Positions 15,243 through 23,975 of a stretch of DNA of 64,000 nt are shown here, one piece after another. Position numbers and translations under genes: made by a program. Under the pieces are notes generated by a model. The model saw nothing but the letters and a program-made list of their open reading frames with translations. It had not been told where the DNA came from and ran no database searches. Within the stretch, counting starts at the first letter, position 1, and every line of letters starts with the position of its first letter. This DNA is from an uncultured Spirochaetaceae bacterium (GTDB taxonomy: Bacteria > Spirochaetota > Spirochaetia > Sphaerochaetales > Sphaerochaetaceae). The stretch covers positions 1 to 64,000 of the forward strand of contig CALXYM010000003.1 of NCBI GenBank assembly GCA_944392965.1, read 5' to 3'.

Positions 15243-15527
15243 ATGATAGCTAATTATGAGTTCACCGTCATCCTCTCCTCAGATGAGGAGAAGATGAAAG
15301 AAGCATCTGCATTTGTTATGGCAGAGCTTGAAAAGGCTGGTGCTACAATCACCAAGCAGGAAGATTTGGGAGTCAAGACACTCGCATACGAAATCGCAAA
15401 GCAGAATAAGGGACACTATGTCTATTTCGAGCTCAGCGTGGATACCCAGAAGATCGTAGTTCTCTCAAGGGCATTCCAGCTCAGTTCTCACGTTCTGAAG
15501 TTCCTTTTCGTCAACCCGGAAAAATAA
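15243..15527 (+). CDS. rpsF: 30S ribosomal protein bS6
   Basis: 94 residues with the S6 start YEFTVILSSDEEKMKEA, the GVKTLAYEIAKQNKGHYVYFE block and the LKFLFV end. The ATG at 15243 follows AAGGAGGAACC; an in-frame upstream ATG at 15213 has no ribosome site. bS6 binds bS18 and 16S rRNA in the platform of the small subunit. First gene of the operon. Confidence 0.96.
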   Translation: MIANYEFTVILSSDEEKMKEASAFVMAELEKAGATITKQEDLGVKTLAYEIAKQNKGHYVYFELSVDTQKIVVLSRAFQLSSHVLKFLFVNPEK

Positions 15528-15540
15528 GTAGGAAGGATTT

Positions 15541-16023
15541 ATGGCAAACGATCTTAACGTTGTCGCCCTCGTAGGACGTCTTGTAAGGGAAGCTGAGGTA
15601 AGGTATTCAAACTCTGGAAGTGCGATGGTGCGCTTTTCCATTGCTGTCAATCGCAGCAGAAGGGCTGCTGACGGCTCCTGGAGTGATGAGGCCAGCTACT
15701 TCGACTGTCTATATGCTGGCAAAAGTGCAGAAAGCGTAAGTCAGTATCTTGAAAAAGGAAGACAGGTTGCAATTCAGGGAGAATTGAGGCAGAACCGCTG
15801 GACTGACCAGGAAGGACAGACGAGGAGCAGGGTTGAGATTTTCGTCACAGGCCTTTCCCTTCTTGGAGGTTCGCAGAGAGATTCTTCAACGCCTCAGGCT
15901 AATACAAGACCCTCTCAGGCCTTCAATCAGGGATATTCCAGACAAGAGCGGACGATTCCTCAGCAAACCCCGCCACTTAGTGACGGACCTGAGGATTTCC
16001 AGGACGATGACATTCCATTTTAA
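15541..16023 (+). CDS. ssb: Single-stranded DNA-binding protein
   Basis: 160 residues: OB fold in the first ~105 (NVVALVGRLVREAEVRYSNS, RWTDQEGQTRSRVEIFV), a flexible Gln/Pro/Ser linker, and the acidic C-terminal tip DFQDDDIPF that recruits partner proteins. Protects single-stranded DNA during replication and repair. Lies between rpsF and rpsR as usual. Confidence 0.96.
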   Translation: MANDLNVVALVGRLVREAEVRYSNSGSAMVRFSIAVNRSRRAADGSWSDEASYFDCLYAGKSAESVSQYLEKGRQVAIQGELRQNRWTDQEGQTRSRVEIFVTGLSLLGGSQRDSSTPQANTRPSQAFNQGYSRQERTIPQQTPPLSDGPEDFQDDDIPF

Positions 16024-16040
16024 TTTAGGAGAAAAGAAAA

Positions 16041-16322
16041 ATGCATGAAGATAAAGATTTCAACGAGATGGACAAGAATGCTCTCAAAGACAGAAAGATG
16101 GGAGCTAGGAAGCAGAGCTTCAAGAAGAAGGTCTGTAAGTTCTGTCAGGGTGCAGCACCTGCTGATTACAAGAACCCAGATGCACTTAAGCGCTACATTA
16201 CAGAGCGCGGTAAGATTCTTCCTGCCCGCATCACGGGAACCTGTGCCAAGCACCAGAGAGCTTTGAACAGGGAGATCAAGAGAGCGAGAGTTCTTGCATA
16301 CCTTCCATTCGAGAAGAAATAA
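16041..16322 (+). CDS. rpsR: 30S ribosomal protein bS18
   Basis: 93 residues with a charged N-terminal extension, then the S18 core: [36 protein letters not shown] and [16 protein letters not shown]. The CxxC at the start of the core and the later Cys-Ala-Lys-His could bind zinc. Partner of bS6. The gene follows ssb with a ribosome site TTTAGGAGAAA. Confidence 0.96.
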   Translation: MHEDKDFNEMDKNALKDRKMGARKQSFKKKVCKFCQGAAPADYKNPDALKRYITERGKILPARITGTCAKHQRALNREIKRARVLAYLPFEKK

Positions 16323-16337
16323 GGAAGGGGTGTAAGC

Positions 16338-17282
16338 GTGGAAAAAAAGGGTAGTGCGCTCATCGCACTCAGAGATACGGCGATTGCCGCGGTGGTATCA
16401 TTTTTCTTCTTCTACCTCGGTTTTGGCCAGTTTATATTTGTTTTTCCACTGCTTCTTTTGAGTACCCATTTCGGGAAAGGTGTAAGCGGTATCGCGATTG
16501 TTATAGAAACCGTACTGGTATCTTTGTATCTATATTTTACGAGGATTCCTGGTCCGCTGAGCCTTCCCCTGATGTTTTTTGAAATGTATATCCCTTTGTC
16601 GCTGTTAGCGGCAGGAGCAACATGGCTGGTAAGTGAGAGGAAAAGCATGGGTATGCGCCTTTTCTGGGCACTGGTCCCTGCTACGCTCTTTTTTATCATC
16701 CTTGCAGTGTATTTAGAGCAGGATCCGGCGCTCCTCGATATGATTGTAAGATACTATCAGGATGCGTTTGAAGCAATTCTTGGGCCGTTTTTGAACGTCG
16801 ATCTGATTGGTGCGGATGTATGGGCATTCGTATGCCGTATAATGCTCCTCGTGATCGTTTCGATGCTCATTCCCCTTGTATTCTGCTTCGTCTGTGCAAC
16901 ATGCTTCACCTTTGAGTGTGTGTTGCATTCAAGAGAAAGTGATTGGGAGGATAAGGTCGCACATTTCGAGTTGGACGGAAGGGTGATCTGGATCTTCTTG
17001 GCCTTATGGCTGATGGTGCTTCTCACTCGCTTTGTTTCCATACCCCCTATAGCGGGTATTGCTCTATTCAACATTACGCTATCTTACACGATTGTCTATG
17101 CGATACAAGGTTTTTCCGTGTTGTATTACAATCTGCGAAAGAGAGGAAGGAGACTGAAGAGCTATACGCTCTTTCTTATCCTCGCAGCTATAGCATTGTT
17201 CGTTCCGGGGATAAATATCATACTCGTCATCGCACTGCCACTTGTTGGTGTTGTCGAGACGTTCTTTGAATTAAGAAAGTAG
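16338..17282 (+). CDS. Polytopic membrane protein, DUF2232/YybS-like
   Basis: 314 residues with about eight to nine hydrophobic segments, starting at FFFFYLGFGQFIFVFPLLLL and ending at INIILVIALPLVGVV. The position between rpsR and rplI/dnaB is the classic place of YybS/DUF2232 proteins in firmicutes and of an equivalent membrane protein in spirochaetes. Molecular function is not known; a carrier or scaffold in the envelope is possible. Confidence 0.75.
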   Translation: MEKKGSALIALRDTAIAAVVSFFFFYLGFGQFIFVFPLLLLSTHFGKGVSGIAIVIETVLVSLYLYFTRIPGPLSLPLMFFEMYIPLSLLAAGATWLVSERKSMGMRLFWALVPATLFFIILAVYLEQDPALLDMIVRYYQDAFEAILGPFLNVDLIGADVWAFVCRIMLLVIVSMLIPLVFCFVCATCFTFECVLHSRESDWEDKVAHFELDGRVIWIFLALWLMVLLTRFVSIPPIAGIALFNITLSYTIVYAIQGFSVLYYNLRKRGRRLKSYTLFLILAAIALFVPGINIILVIALPLVGVVETFFELRK

Positions 17283-17291
17283 GAGAGAAAG

Positions 17292-17912
17292 ATGAAGATT
17301 ATTCTTAATCAGGATGTCGTTAATCTCGGAGAAGAGGGAGATGTATGCGTTGTAAAGGACGGATATGCTAGAAACTACCTTCTTCCCACCGGTGCAGCTG
17401 TAATCTACAACAAGGCTAATGCTGCACTCTTTGCAAGCCGTGCAGAGGCTATTGAGAAGAGAAAGGCAGAGAAGAGAGCGGAAGCTGCAAGCCTCAAGGA
17501 GAAACTTGATGCAGTAAGCATTGAGATTGTTGTTCCTGCAGGAGAGTCAGGAAAGCTCTTTGGTTCTGTTACATCCCTCATGGTTCAGGAAGCTCTTAAC
17601 AAGCTTGGATTCGAGATCGAGAGAAAGAAGATTGAGGTCGCTACACATGCTATCAAGATGACAGGAAACTATACTGTTACTGTACACCTCTATGAGAACG
17701 AGTCAAGCCAGATCAAGCTTTCTGTTGTAAGTGAGGCAGAGCTCAAGGAAAGAGCAAGAAAGGAAGCCGAGGAGAGGAAGGCCGCGGAGAAGGCTGCAAA
17801 GGAAGCTGAGGAAAAGGCTGCCGCTGAAGCCGCTGCAGCAGCAGAGGCTGCTCAGGAAGAGGCTGTTGTTGAAGAGACAGTTTCTGATTCTGAGGTAAAA
17901 GAGGAAGAATAA
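17292..17912 (+). CDS. rplI: 50S ribosomal protein bL9 with long charged C-terminal tail
   Basis: 206 residues. Residues 1-150 are bL9: MKIILNQDVVNLGEEGDVC, KDGYARNYLLPTGAA, the connecting helix rich in Lys/Glu/Ala, and GKLFGSVTS in the C-domain. The usual length is about 150. The extra ~55 residues are Ala/Glu/Lys-rich (KAAEKAAKEAEEKAAAEAA) and end very acidic; a helical or disordered tail is expected. Sits 9 bases after the membrane protein gene and 3 before dnaB. Confidence 0.95.
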   Translation: MKIILNQDVVNLGEEGDVCVVKDGYARNYLLPTGAAVIYNKANAALFASRAEAIEKRKAEKRAEAASLKEKLDAVSIEIVVPAGESGKLFGSVTSLMVQEALNKLGFEIERKKIEVATHAIKMTGNYTVTVHLYENESSQIKLSVVSEAELKERARKEAEERKAAEKAAKEAEEKAAAEAAAAAEAAQEEAVVEETVSDSEVKEEE

Positions 17913-17915
17913 GGA

Positions 17916-19340
17916 ATGGCTAATACTGAGGACAGGAAGACCCTCCCACACAACGATGAGGCAGAACGATCTGTCCTCAGTGCCCTTCTTATGAATCAGG
18001 AAGCCTATGATAGGATTGGTACTATCATAAGTGCTTCCGATTTTTATCACCCAGCAAACAGGGTACTTTATTCGGCGATCAGCGACATGAAGATAATGAA
18101 CACTGTCGCCGTGGATCAGGTAACCTTATATGATTATCTTCAGAAAAAGAATCTCTCGGAGAAAGCTGGAGGTGCTGGCTATCTTGCAGAGCTGAGCGAT
18201 GCATATACCATTTATGCCAATATCGAGTATTATGCGAAGCTGATAAAAGAGACCAGTGTGAGACGGGCTCTGATACAGACCAGTGCTAACATTTCAAATG
18301 ATGCTTATGAGGAGAGCATAGACGTATTTAATCTCCTTGAGAGCAGTGAACGCAGACTCAGTGAGATAAGCATTAATTCTAATCCTGATACTGCAGAGAG
18401 CTATAATGTCGCGAACAAGCTCAGTGATGTCATAAACACCATGCTCGACAAGAGGGATGGAACGTTTGTCAGTGACAATGTAGAGACGGGGCTTGATCTT
18501 CTGGATAAATTCACTAATGGAGGATTCCAGAAAAGTGATTACATAATTGTCGCGGCCCGTCCAAGTGTCGGTAAGACTGCGTTCGCGGTCTCTCTTATCC
18601 GCAATATGATAAGAAAGGGAAAGCGTGTTGCGTTCTTCTCCCTTGAAATGCCTGCAACCCAGATCATAACAAGACTCCTTTCCTGTACGAGTCGTGTAGA
18701 CCTTTCAAAACTCTTTACAGGCAATCTTACTGATACCGACGTTTCGCATATCACTTCAGCTGCGGAGAAGATATATCAGAGCGAGCTCTATCTCGTGGAT
18801 GAGCCTAACATGAAGCTCAGTGATCTCAGAAGTCGGGCACGTATGCTCATGAGAGAAAAGGGTATTGATGTGCTCTTTATCGATTACATTGGACTCATTG
18901 AATCGGGTCTTGATCCAAGGACACCGCGTCATGAACAGGTGGGTTATGTCTCTAAGGCTTTGAAACAGCTTGCAAGAGAGCTCCATGTCCCTGTCGTTGT
19001 GCTCTGTCAGGTGAGCCGTGATACCGCAGATCAGGAACCTCAGCTGAATAACCTCCGAGACTCGGGATCGATAGAGCAGGATGCTGACCTTGTAATGTTC
19101 ATACACCGTAAGACGAATCTTACAGACCTCTCCGATGAGGACAAGGCGAAGCTACAGACCGATAGCAGTGGTAAGCAGAGGGTGCAGTCCTCAAAGCTAC
19201 TCGTTGCAAAGAACAGGAATGGAAAGACCGGTACGATCTATGTAGGCTACATCGGGGATATCACGAGCTTCGAATCCATAGTCCAGGATAAGAGCCTCTT
19301 CATAGAACCAAGCAAAGATCAGGGCTTAAAGAAGAAGTAA
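17916..19340 (+). CDS. dnaB: Replicative DNA helicase DnaB
   Basis: 474 residues. N-domain LPHNDEAERSVLSALL, then the RecA-like motor: Walker A ARPSVGKTAF (about residues 213-222), FFSLEMPATQI, Walker B LFIDYIGLI, LCQVSRDTADQEPQL, and RDSGSIEQDADLVMFIHR. A hexameric helicase that opens the fork. The last codons and stop lie in a 53-bp segment that is repeated at 32292-32344, where the island ends. The protein end is intact. Confidence 0.96.
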   Translation: MANTEDRKTLPHNDEAERSVLSALLMNQEAYDRIGTIISASDFYHPANRVLYSAISDMKIMNTVAVDQVTLYDYLQKKNLSEKAGGAGYLAELSDAYTIYANIEYYAKLIKETSVRRALIQTSANISNDAYEESIDVFNLLESSERRLSEISINSNPDTAESYNVANKLSDVINTMLDKRDGTFVSDNVETGLDLLDKFTNGGFQKSDYIIVAARPSVGKTAFAVSLIRNMIRKGKRVAFFSLEMPATQIITRLLSCTSRVDLSKLFTGNLTDTDVSHITSAAEKIYQSELYLVDEPNMKLSDLRSRARMLMREKGIDVLFIDYIGLIESGLDPRTPRHEQVGYVSKALKQLARELHVPVVVLCQVSRDTADQEPQLNNLRDSGSIEQDADLVMFIHRKTNLTDLSDEDKAKLQTDSSGKQRVQSSKLLVAKNRNGKTGTIYVGYIGDITSFESIVQDKSLFIEPSKDQGLKKK

Positions 19341-19349
19341 GCCCTAATC
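19297..19349 (+). repeat. Left copy of 53-bp direct repeat (dnaB 3' end)
   Basis: Identical over 53 bases to 32292-32344. It covers the last 14 codons of dnaB, its stop codon and nine bases beyond. Inside it, AGGGCTTA and TAAGCCCT (19321-19345) form a perfect 8-bp inverted repeat around a 9-base loop. It marks the left boundary of the AT-rich island. Confidence 0.93.
19321..19345. terminator. Palindrome at the dnaB stop codon
   Basis: AGGGCTTA and TAAGCCCT with a 9-base loop span the dnaB stop. No T-run follows, so it may be a weak terminator for both directions, or the core of a recombination site, since it lies inside the direct repeat. Confidence 0.4.
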
Positions 19350-19397
19350 CAGGTAAGTAAAAAATCCGTAATAAAGTCCCTTTGTTGCATGATTATA
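19344..19397 (-). pseudogene. Remnant of a second 932-residue-type lipoprotein gene (C-terminus only)
   Basis: Read on the minus strand, this stretch gives HATKGLYYGFFTYLD and a TAG stop. The intact gene at 32339 ends YTTKGLYYGGLLLTRTD with TAG at the equivalent distance from the direct repeat. DNA similarity continues here with substitutions and small gaps. No further homologous sequence is seen to the right, so only the tail is present. Confidence 0.6.
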
Positions 19398-19497
19398 GAG
19401 GCCTTCTAAGCTTTTCCCTAAAAAGCTTATGCTGCATTTGGGAAGTTTGTTAGTGACTTAAGATAAAGGATAAAGTTTTTGAATCAACTACATATTA

Positions 19498-20382
19498 CTA
19501 TTTTATAGTGTTTCGTATTACTCCTATTTTTTCAACTTCAACCTCTACTATGTCACCATTTTTGAGAAATTTTGGAGGATTGAATCCTTGTCCAACTCCT
19601 GCCGGTGTTCCTGTAGCTATGATATCACCAGGATCTAGAGTTATTCCTCTGGATAACTCAAAAATAATATCAGAAACTTTCATTCTCATTAAGCGTGTAT
19701 TTGAATGTTGTCTTACTTCTCCATTTACTCTACTCTCTAGGGATAGAGCTTCGTTAAATTTAATTTCATCGGATGATACAATTACTGGCCCCATTACAGA
19801 GAAGGAATCAAGACTTTTCCCCATATACCACTGATTTTTTTTCTGTTGTAAAGTTCTTGCACTAATATCATTGAAAGCTGAATAACCAAATACATAATTC
19901 CCAAGATCTTCATATTTGACAGATGAATCTATCTTTTTTCCTATAATAACAGCCAGCTCTACTTCATAGTCAAGCCAAGTGTCGAGATTAAGATGGCCAT
20001 CAATCTCCTCATTTGGACCAGTAATAATTGATGCTCTTTTCCCAAAATACACAGTATCTTCAGTTGGGATAGTTTTCCCATCAAGACTGTGCTCTTTAGC
20101 TTCTTCTAAATGATCCAGATAATTTACACCAACACATATAATATCATGTTTTGCAGATGGAATAGGGGACAAGAGTTTTACTTCATTTATATTTATGCCT
20201 TCTTCGTGAGTTGATGCGTGCATAAGAGTTTTTACATCTTCTTCTGTCCGCTTTTCTATAAAATCAATAAGAGTAGGGTATTTATTTTTAAATATAGAAG
20301 TAAAAGTGATGATATGTTTTTCATCCTCTGTTAGAATGCCTGGAAGTAATGATTCTCCTTTTTTAATTGTAACATATTTCAT
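19498..20382 (-). CDS. Fumarylacetoacetate hydrolase (FAH) family protein
   Basis: 294 residues. FAH-fold marks: ICVGVNYLDHLEEA, metal ligands in DYEVELAVIIGK, YSAFNDISAR, YMGKSLDSFSVMGP and GDIIATGTPAGVG. Members hydrolyse or decarboxylate 2-keto or 2,4-diketo acids with Mg2+ or Mn2+ in the cytoplasm. In this island it may act on a keto-acid from sugar-acid breakdown. It follows the DUF296 gene after 2 bases on the same strand. Specific reaction not assignable. Confidence 0.85.
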   Translation of the reverse strand: MKYVTIKKGESLLPGILTEDEKHIITFTSIFKNKYPTLIDFIEKRTEEDVKTLMHASTHEEGININEVKLLSPIPSAKHDIICVGVNYLDHLEEAKEHSLDGKTIPTEDTVYFGKRASIITGPNEEIDGHLNLDTWLDYEVELAVIIGKKIDSSVKYEDLGNYVFGYSAFNDISARTLQQKKNQWYMGKSLDSFSVMGPVIVSSDEIKFNEALSLESRVNGEVRQHSNTRLMRMKVSDIIFELSRGITLDPGDIIATGTPAGVGQGFNPPKFLKNGDIVEVEVEKIGVIRNTIK

Positions 20383-20384
20383 TT

Positions 20385-20822
20385 TTAGTTTTCTCCTTTC
20401 ATCTGAAGTATGTTTGTGCCATTTTTATCTTTTTTTCTGACTAATGAAATAGGAATCTCTTCTAAAACAAGTTCACAGAGATAAAGTGTCTTGCAACCTA
20501 GTTCCATATGTCCGCTATACGTATTTTTTAAGTCCGAAAAGACAATATGAAGATGAGGTTCTCCATCAGCGATTATGCCAGAAACAGAACAGAGCTCCAT
20601 AGGCACATTTTTCCACTCAGGAAAAGTCTCAATCGCAGGATAAGTCGTGGTGGTGACCATGTGGATTCTCGCATCACTTAAAGTTCCAATCCCTGATACT
20701 ACAATAGCGTTCTTAATTTTATGTTTGTCAATAATTTGTGTAATTGATTCAAGCACGTCTTCGCCTTTATCAAGGCGGATAATAAAATGCCTTAAATCAC
20801 TATTAGTAACAAAGCAATCCAT
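20385..20822 (-). CDS. PPC/DUF296-domain protein
   Basis: 145 residues with the PPC (plants and prokaryotes conserved) fold: FIIRLDKGEDVLESI, VVSGIGTLSDARIH and the metal-binding type motif DGEPHLHIVFSD. Bacterial single-domain members have a DUF296 fold often annotated as DNA-binding, but their biochemical role is unsettled. Co-directional with and immediately before the FAH gene, divergent from the altronate-dehydratase gene. Possible roles: accessory enzyme or ligand-binding regulator of this island. Confidence 0.8.
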   Translation of the reverse strand: MDCFVTNSDLRHFIIRLDKGEDVLESITQIIDKHKIKNAIVVSGIGTLSDARIHMVTTTTYPAIETFPEWKNVPMELCSVSGIIADGEPHLHIVFSDLKNTYSGHMELGCKTLYLCELVLEEIPISLVRKKDKNGTNILQMKGEN

Positions 20823-21136
20823 ATTATTACAATTCCTCCTTTTTGTTTAGAACATGTTTCAATAATGATATTTTATAAATTTAAATCTGTCACGTAATAT
20901 ATCTGATGAAATATAAAAAATATCACTAGAAGTTTGTCTTTTTACATTATGGATTAAGGGTGTGATGGCTTGTTACTCAAATAATTTATTATATTTAAAT
21001 AAGTTATTGCAAATTTATTTTGCGTAATAAAATTTCTTGACTTGTTCACATTTTGTGATAAGATGAAATAAAAAAGCTATTCTATTATATTAAAATTTAT
21101 TTGTGATATATTAGTGTGTAAAAAAAGGGGTTATAT
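20823..21136. promoter_or_regulatory. AT-rich divergent control region of the island
   Basis: 314 bases without a gene, between the DUF296/FAH pair and the altronate-dehydratase operon. It holds the plus-strand promoter at 21037-21064 with a palindrome in its spacer, and a second TTTGTGATA at 21100. Long A/T runs dominate the rest. I could not pick a single best minus-strand promoter. Confidence 0.6.
21037..21064 (+). promoter_or_regulatory. Promoter with operator for the uxaA-type operon
   Basis: TTGACT and TAAGAT are separated by 16 bases. The spacer contains TCACATTTTGTGA (21046-21058), a perfect 5-bp inverted repeat with 3-base centre, where a repressor would block polymerase. The same TTTGTGATA half occurs in the leader at 21100-21108 and, inverted, just upstream of the GntR gene at 30954-30962. 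GntR control is inferred. Confidence 0.6.
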
Positions 21137-22624
21137 TTGAACGATTTTATCTATATTTCAAAAGAAGATAATGTAGTAACGGCATTACGGCCTCTATCAA
21201 AGGGAATGAGATTGGAGACGCCTAGAGGTGATGTAACACTTGTTTCGGATATTCCTACAGGACATAAGTTTGCTCTTAAAAATATTTCTGCTGGTGAAAA
21301 TGTCATTAAATATGGTATTGCAATTGGTTCCATGACATGTGATGCAAAGAAAGGTGAATGGATACATACACATAATATTAAATCTAATCTGGAGGGACTT
21401 TTAGATTATAAATATTCTGGTTGTACTGTGAAAGATACGCCCAAAAGAACTGATACTTTCTTTGGTTATATAAGAAAGGATGGAAGAGTTGGAACGAGGA
21501 ATGAACTTTGGATAATCCCAACAGTTGCTTGTGTGAACCATACTGTAAATGAAATTGCGGAAAGGGCAAGGGCCATTTATGGAGATAGATGTGATGGTAT
21601 CTGGGCTGTTCCTCACAATACAGGATGTTCTCAGTTAGGTGAGGATGCAGATATCAGTCACAACATTCTTAATGGAATAATTCTTCATCCAAATGCAGGG
21701 GGAGTTCTACTTGTAAGTCTGGGCTGTGAAAATGCGAATTTGGATACTATTCTTCCTTCTCTAGGTGATTATGATAAATCTCGAATCAAACATATGGTCA
21801 CTCAGGATATTGAAGGGGATGAGATTGAATACGGACTTAAATTAGTTGGTGAAATCTGTAATGAAATCGAAAAGGACAAGAGAACAGAAGTTCCTGTTTC
21901 TAAGCTTGTTCTTGGCTTAAAATGTGGTGGTTCCGATGCGTTTTCGGGGCTAACAGCGAATCCATTAGTCGGATCTATCACAGATAAGGTTGTGGAAAAT
22001 GATGGCATCGCTATTTTTACAGAGGTTTCTGAAGTCTTTGGTGCAGAGCAGTTCTTGATGAATAGGGCCAGCGATGAAAAAACATTCAACAAAATAGTTA
22101 ATCTTATTAATAGTTTTAAGAAATATTATATGGATTATGGTCTTCCTATTTATGAAAATCCTTCACCTGGAAACAAAGAAGGGGGAATTTCCACTGATGA
22201 AGAGAAATCAATGGGAAACATTCAGAAAAGTGGGAAGTTGAAGGTGACTGATGTTCTCAGCTATGGGGAGCAAGCAGTAAAGCCAGGTGTTAATTTCCTA
22301 GAGGGGCCTGGTAACGACAGTGTTTCTATTACAAATGTACTTGCAAGTGGAGCAACTATCCTTCTTTTTACTACAGGTAGAGGAAATCCTCTTGGAACAC
22401 TTATTCCTACCGTTAAGATCTCCTCAAACTCATATCTTGCAAAGAATAAGCCTCATTGGATTGATTTTAATGCTGGAGAAATATTGGAAGATGTTTCGTT
22501 TGAAGAGCTTTCAGATAAATTATGGTCCTTGGTTCTTGATATTGCTTCTGGAAGAAAAAAATCAAAGGGAGAAGAGAACGGATTCAGGGATGTAATGGTA
22601 TTTAAGAAGGGAGTCCTTTTATAG
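21137..22624 (+). CDS. uxaA: UxaA-family dehydratase (altronate dehydratase type)
   Basis: 495 residues, the length of full UxaA. An N-terminal SAF-like domain (residues ~1-90, ending GEWIHTHNI) is joined to the dehydratase domain with YIRKDGRVGTRNELWIIPTVACVNHT, HNTGCSQLGED, LKCGGSDAFSGLTANP and the GNPLGTLIPTVKI end. UxaA removes water from D-altronate to give 2-keto-3-deoxygluconate using iron; galactarate dehydratase is a relative. The start is TTG at 21137 after AAAGGGG; the first ATG would cut the SAF domain. The KDG kinase and KDPG aldolase further down fit an altronate or related aldonate substrate. Confidence 0.85.
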   Translation: MNDFIYISKEDNVVTALRPLSKGMRLETPRGDVTLVSDIPTGHKFALKNISAGENVIKYGIAIGSMTCDAKKGEWIHTHNIKSNLEGLLDYKYSGCTVKDTPKRTDTFFGYIRKDGRVGTRNELWIIPTVACVNHTVNEIAERARAIYGDRCDGIWAVPHNTGCSQLGEDADISHNILNGIILHPNAGGVLLVSLGCENANLDTILPSLGDYDKSRIKHMVTQDIEGDEIEYGLKLVGEICNEIEKDKRTEVPVSKLVLGLKCGGSDAFSGLTANPLVGSITDKVVENDGIAIFTEVSEVFGAEQFLMNRASDEKTFNKIVNLINSFKKYYMDYGLPIYENPSPGNKEGGISTDEEKSMGNIQKSGKLKVTDVLSYGEQAVKPGVNFLEGPGNDSVSITNVLASGATILLFTTGRGNPLGTLIPTVKISSNSYLAKNKPHWIDFNAGEILEDVSFEELSDKLWSLVLDIASGRKKSKGEENGFRDVMVFKKGVLL

Positions 22625-22634
22625 GAGTGTTAAT

Positions 22635-23933
22635 ATGGCCTTAAATAGTGTTAAAAATGACAATGTTGTTATGAAACTTGCTTCTGAGTGTAAGCTTCCT
22701 AAAATGGTTAAAATCAGACAACTTCTCGATGCATCTCATTTAGAAGTTGAGGAAATCCCAAAAATTATTTTTTCTGAATTAGAGTCTTCAGGGGCAAGAA
22801 ACAGAATAAAAAAAGGTGATCGAATTGCAATTACATGCGGAAGCCGAGGTGTTGCAAATATTTCAGTAATTACAAAGGCAATCGTTGATTTTGTAAAATC
22901 TTGTGGTGCAAATCCTTTTGTATTTCCTGCAATGGGTAGTCATGGTGGTGCTACAGCAGAAGGTCAAAAACTTATACTTGAAGGCTATGACGTGACCGAA
23001 GAGAATATGGGGTGTCCTATTCTTTCCTCCATGGATGTGGTGTATCTTGGTTCAACTGAAGAGGGAAGACCTGTATATTGCGATAAAAATGCATTTGAAG
23101 CCGATGGTATCATCGTATGTGGACGTGTTAAGGCTCATACTGCATTCCGCGGCCCATTTGAAAGTGGAATAATGAAGATGGCTGTTATTGGGATGGGAAA
23201 ACAGAAAGGTGCCGAAGCGTGCCATGTTGACGGCTTTTTAGAAATGGGAAGGATTCTTCAAGAAGTCGGTAAGGTTGTCCTTGATAATACGAATGTTGTT
23301 GCTGCTGTAGGCTTGGTTGAAAATGCTTTTGATCAGACTTGCCATATAAAGGCAATGAAGAAAGATGATATTTGGACTGAAGAACCTAAACTTCTTGTCG
23401 AGGCGAAGAACAGAATGGGCAAAATCTTTTTTGATAACATTGATGTTCTAGTAGTAGATAGGATTGGTAAAGATATCAGCGGAGATGGAATGGATCCGAA
23501 TGTCACAGGAAGATTTGCAGTTCCTCATGTTACAGGAGAGCTTAAAGTCCAACATATTGCTGTACTCGATTTGACTGAAGATACGCATGGTAATTGTAAT
23601 GGACTAGGCCTTGCAGATGTTACAACGAAGAGACTGGTTGATAAAATTGATTGTGATTGCACATTCCCAAACGTTGTTACATCCACTGTTCTTTGCACGC
23701 CAAAGATTCCTCTTTTTACTCATAGTGATGAGGCTTGTATTCAAATTGCACTCCGTACTTGTAACTACATAGATAGAGCCAATCCTAGAATCGTGCGAAT
23801 TAAGGACACGATGCATTTGGAAGATATCTGGGTTAGTGAGGCTATGCTTGAAGAAGCGGAAAAAAATAAAAATGTAGAAGTTCTCTCTGAACCGTTTACT
23901 TGGCCTTTCAATGAGAATGGAGATTTGTTTTAG
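22635..23933 (+). CDS. LarA-like nickel-pincer racemase/epimerase (DUF2088)
   Basis: 432 residues. The N-half has ITCGSRGVANI and MGSHGGATAEGQ; the middle has GRVKAHTAFRGPFESGIMKM and KQKGAEACH. His103, His168, Lys181 and His197 are spaced like the catalytic His pair, the cofactor-bound Lys and the nickel His of lactate racemase LarA (from memory). LarA homologues racemise or epimerise C2 of 2-hydroxy acids, including aldonates. Here it could supply the dehydratase with the right C2 isomer. The larB, larC and larE cofactor genes are not in the window. It follows uxaA after 10 bases. Confidence 0.78.
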   Translation: MALNSVKNDNVVMKLASECKLPKMVKIRQLLDASHLEVEEIPKIIFSELESSGARNRIKKGDRIAITCGSRGVANISVITKAIVDFVKSCGANPFVFPAMGSHGGATAEGQKLILEGYDVTEENMGCPILSSMDVVYLGSTEEGRPVYCDKNAFEADGIIVCGRVKAHTAFRGPFESGIMKMAVIGMGKQKGAEACHVDGFLEMGRILQEVGKVVLDNTNVVAAVGLVENAFDQTCHIKAMKKDDIWTEEPKLLVEAKNRMGKIFFDNIDVLVVDRIGKDISGDGMDPNVTGRFAVPHVTGELKVQHIAVLDLTEDTHGNCNGLGLADVTTKRLVDKIDCDCTFPNVVTSTVLCTPKIPLFTHSDEACIQIALRTCNYIDRANPRIVRIKDTMHLEDIWVSEAMLEEAEKNKNVEVLSEPFTWPFNENGDLF

Positions 23934-23975
23934 TGAATTAAAGCAGTTGCTTTTTATAATAATTGGAGGTTCTTT

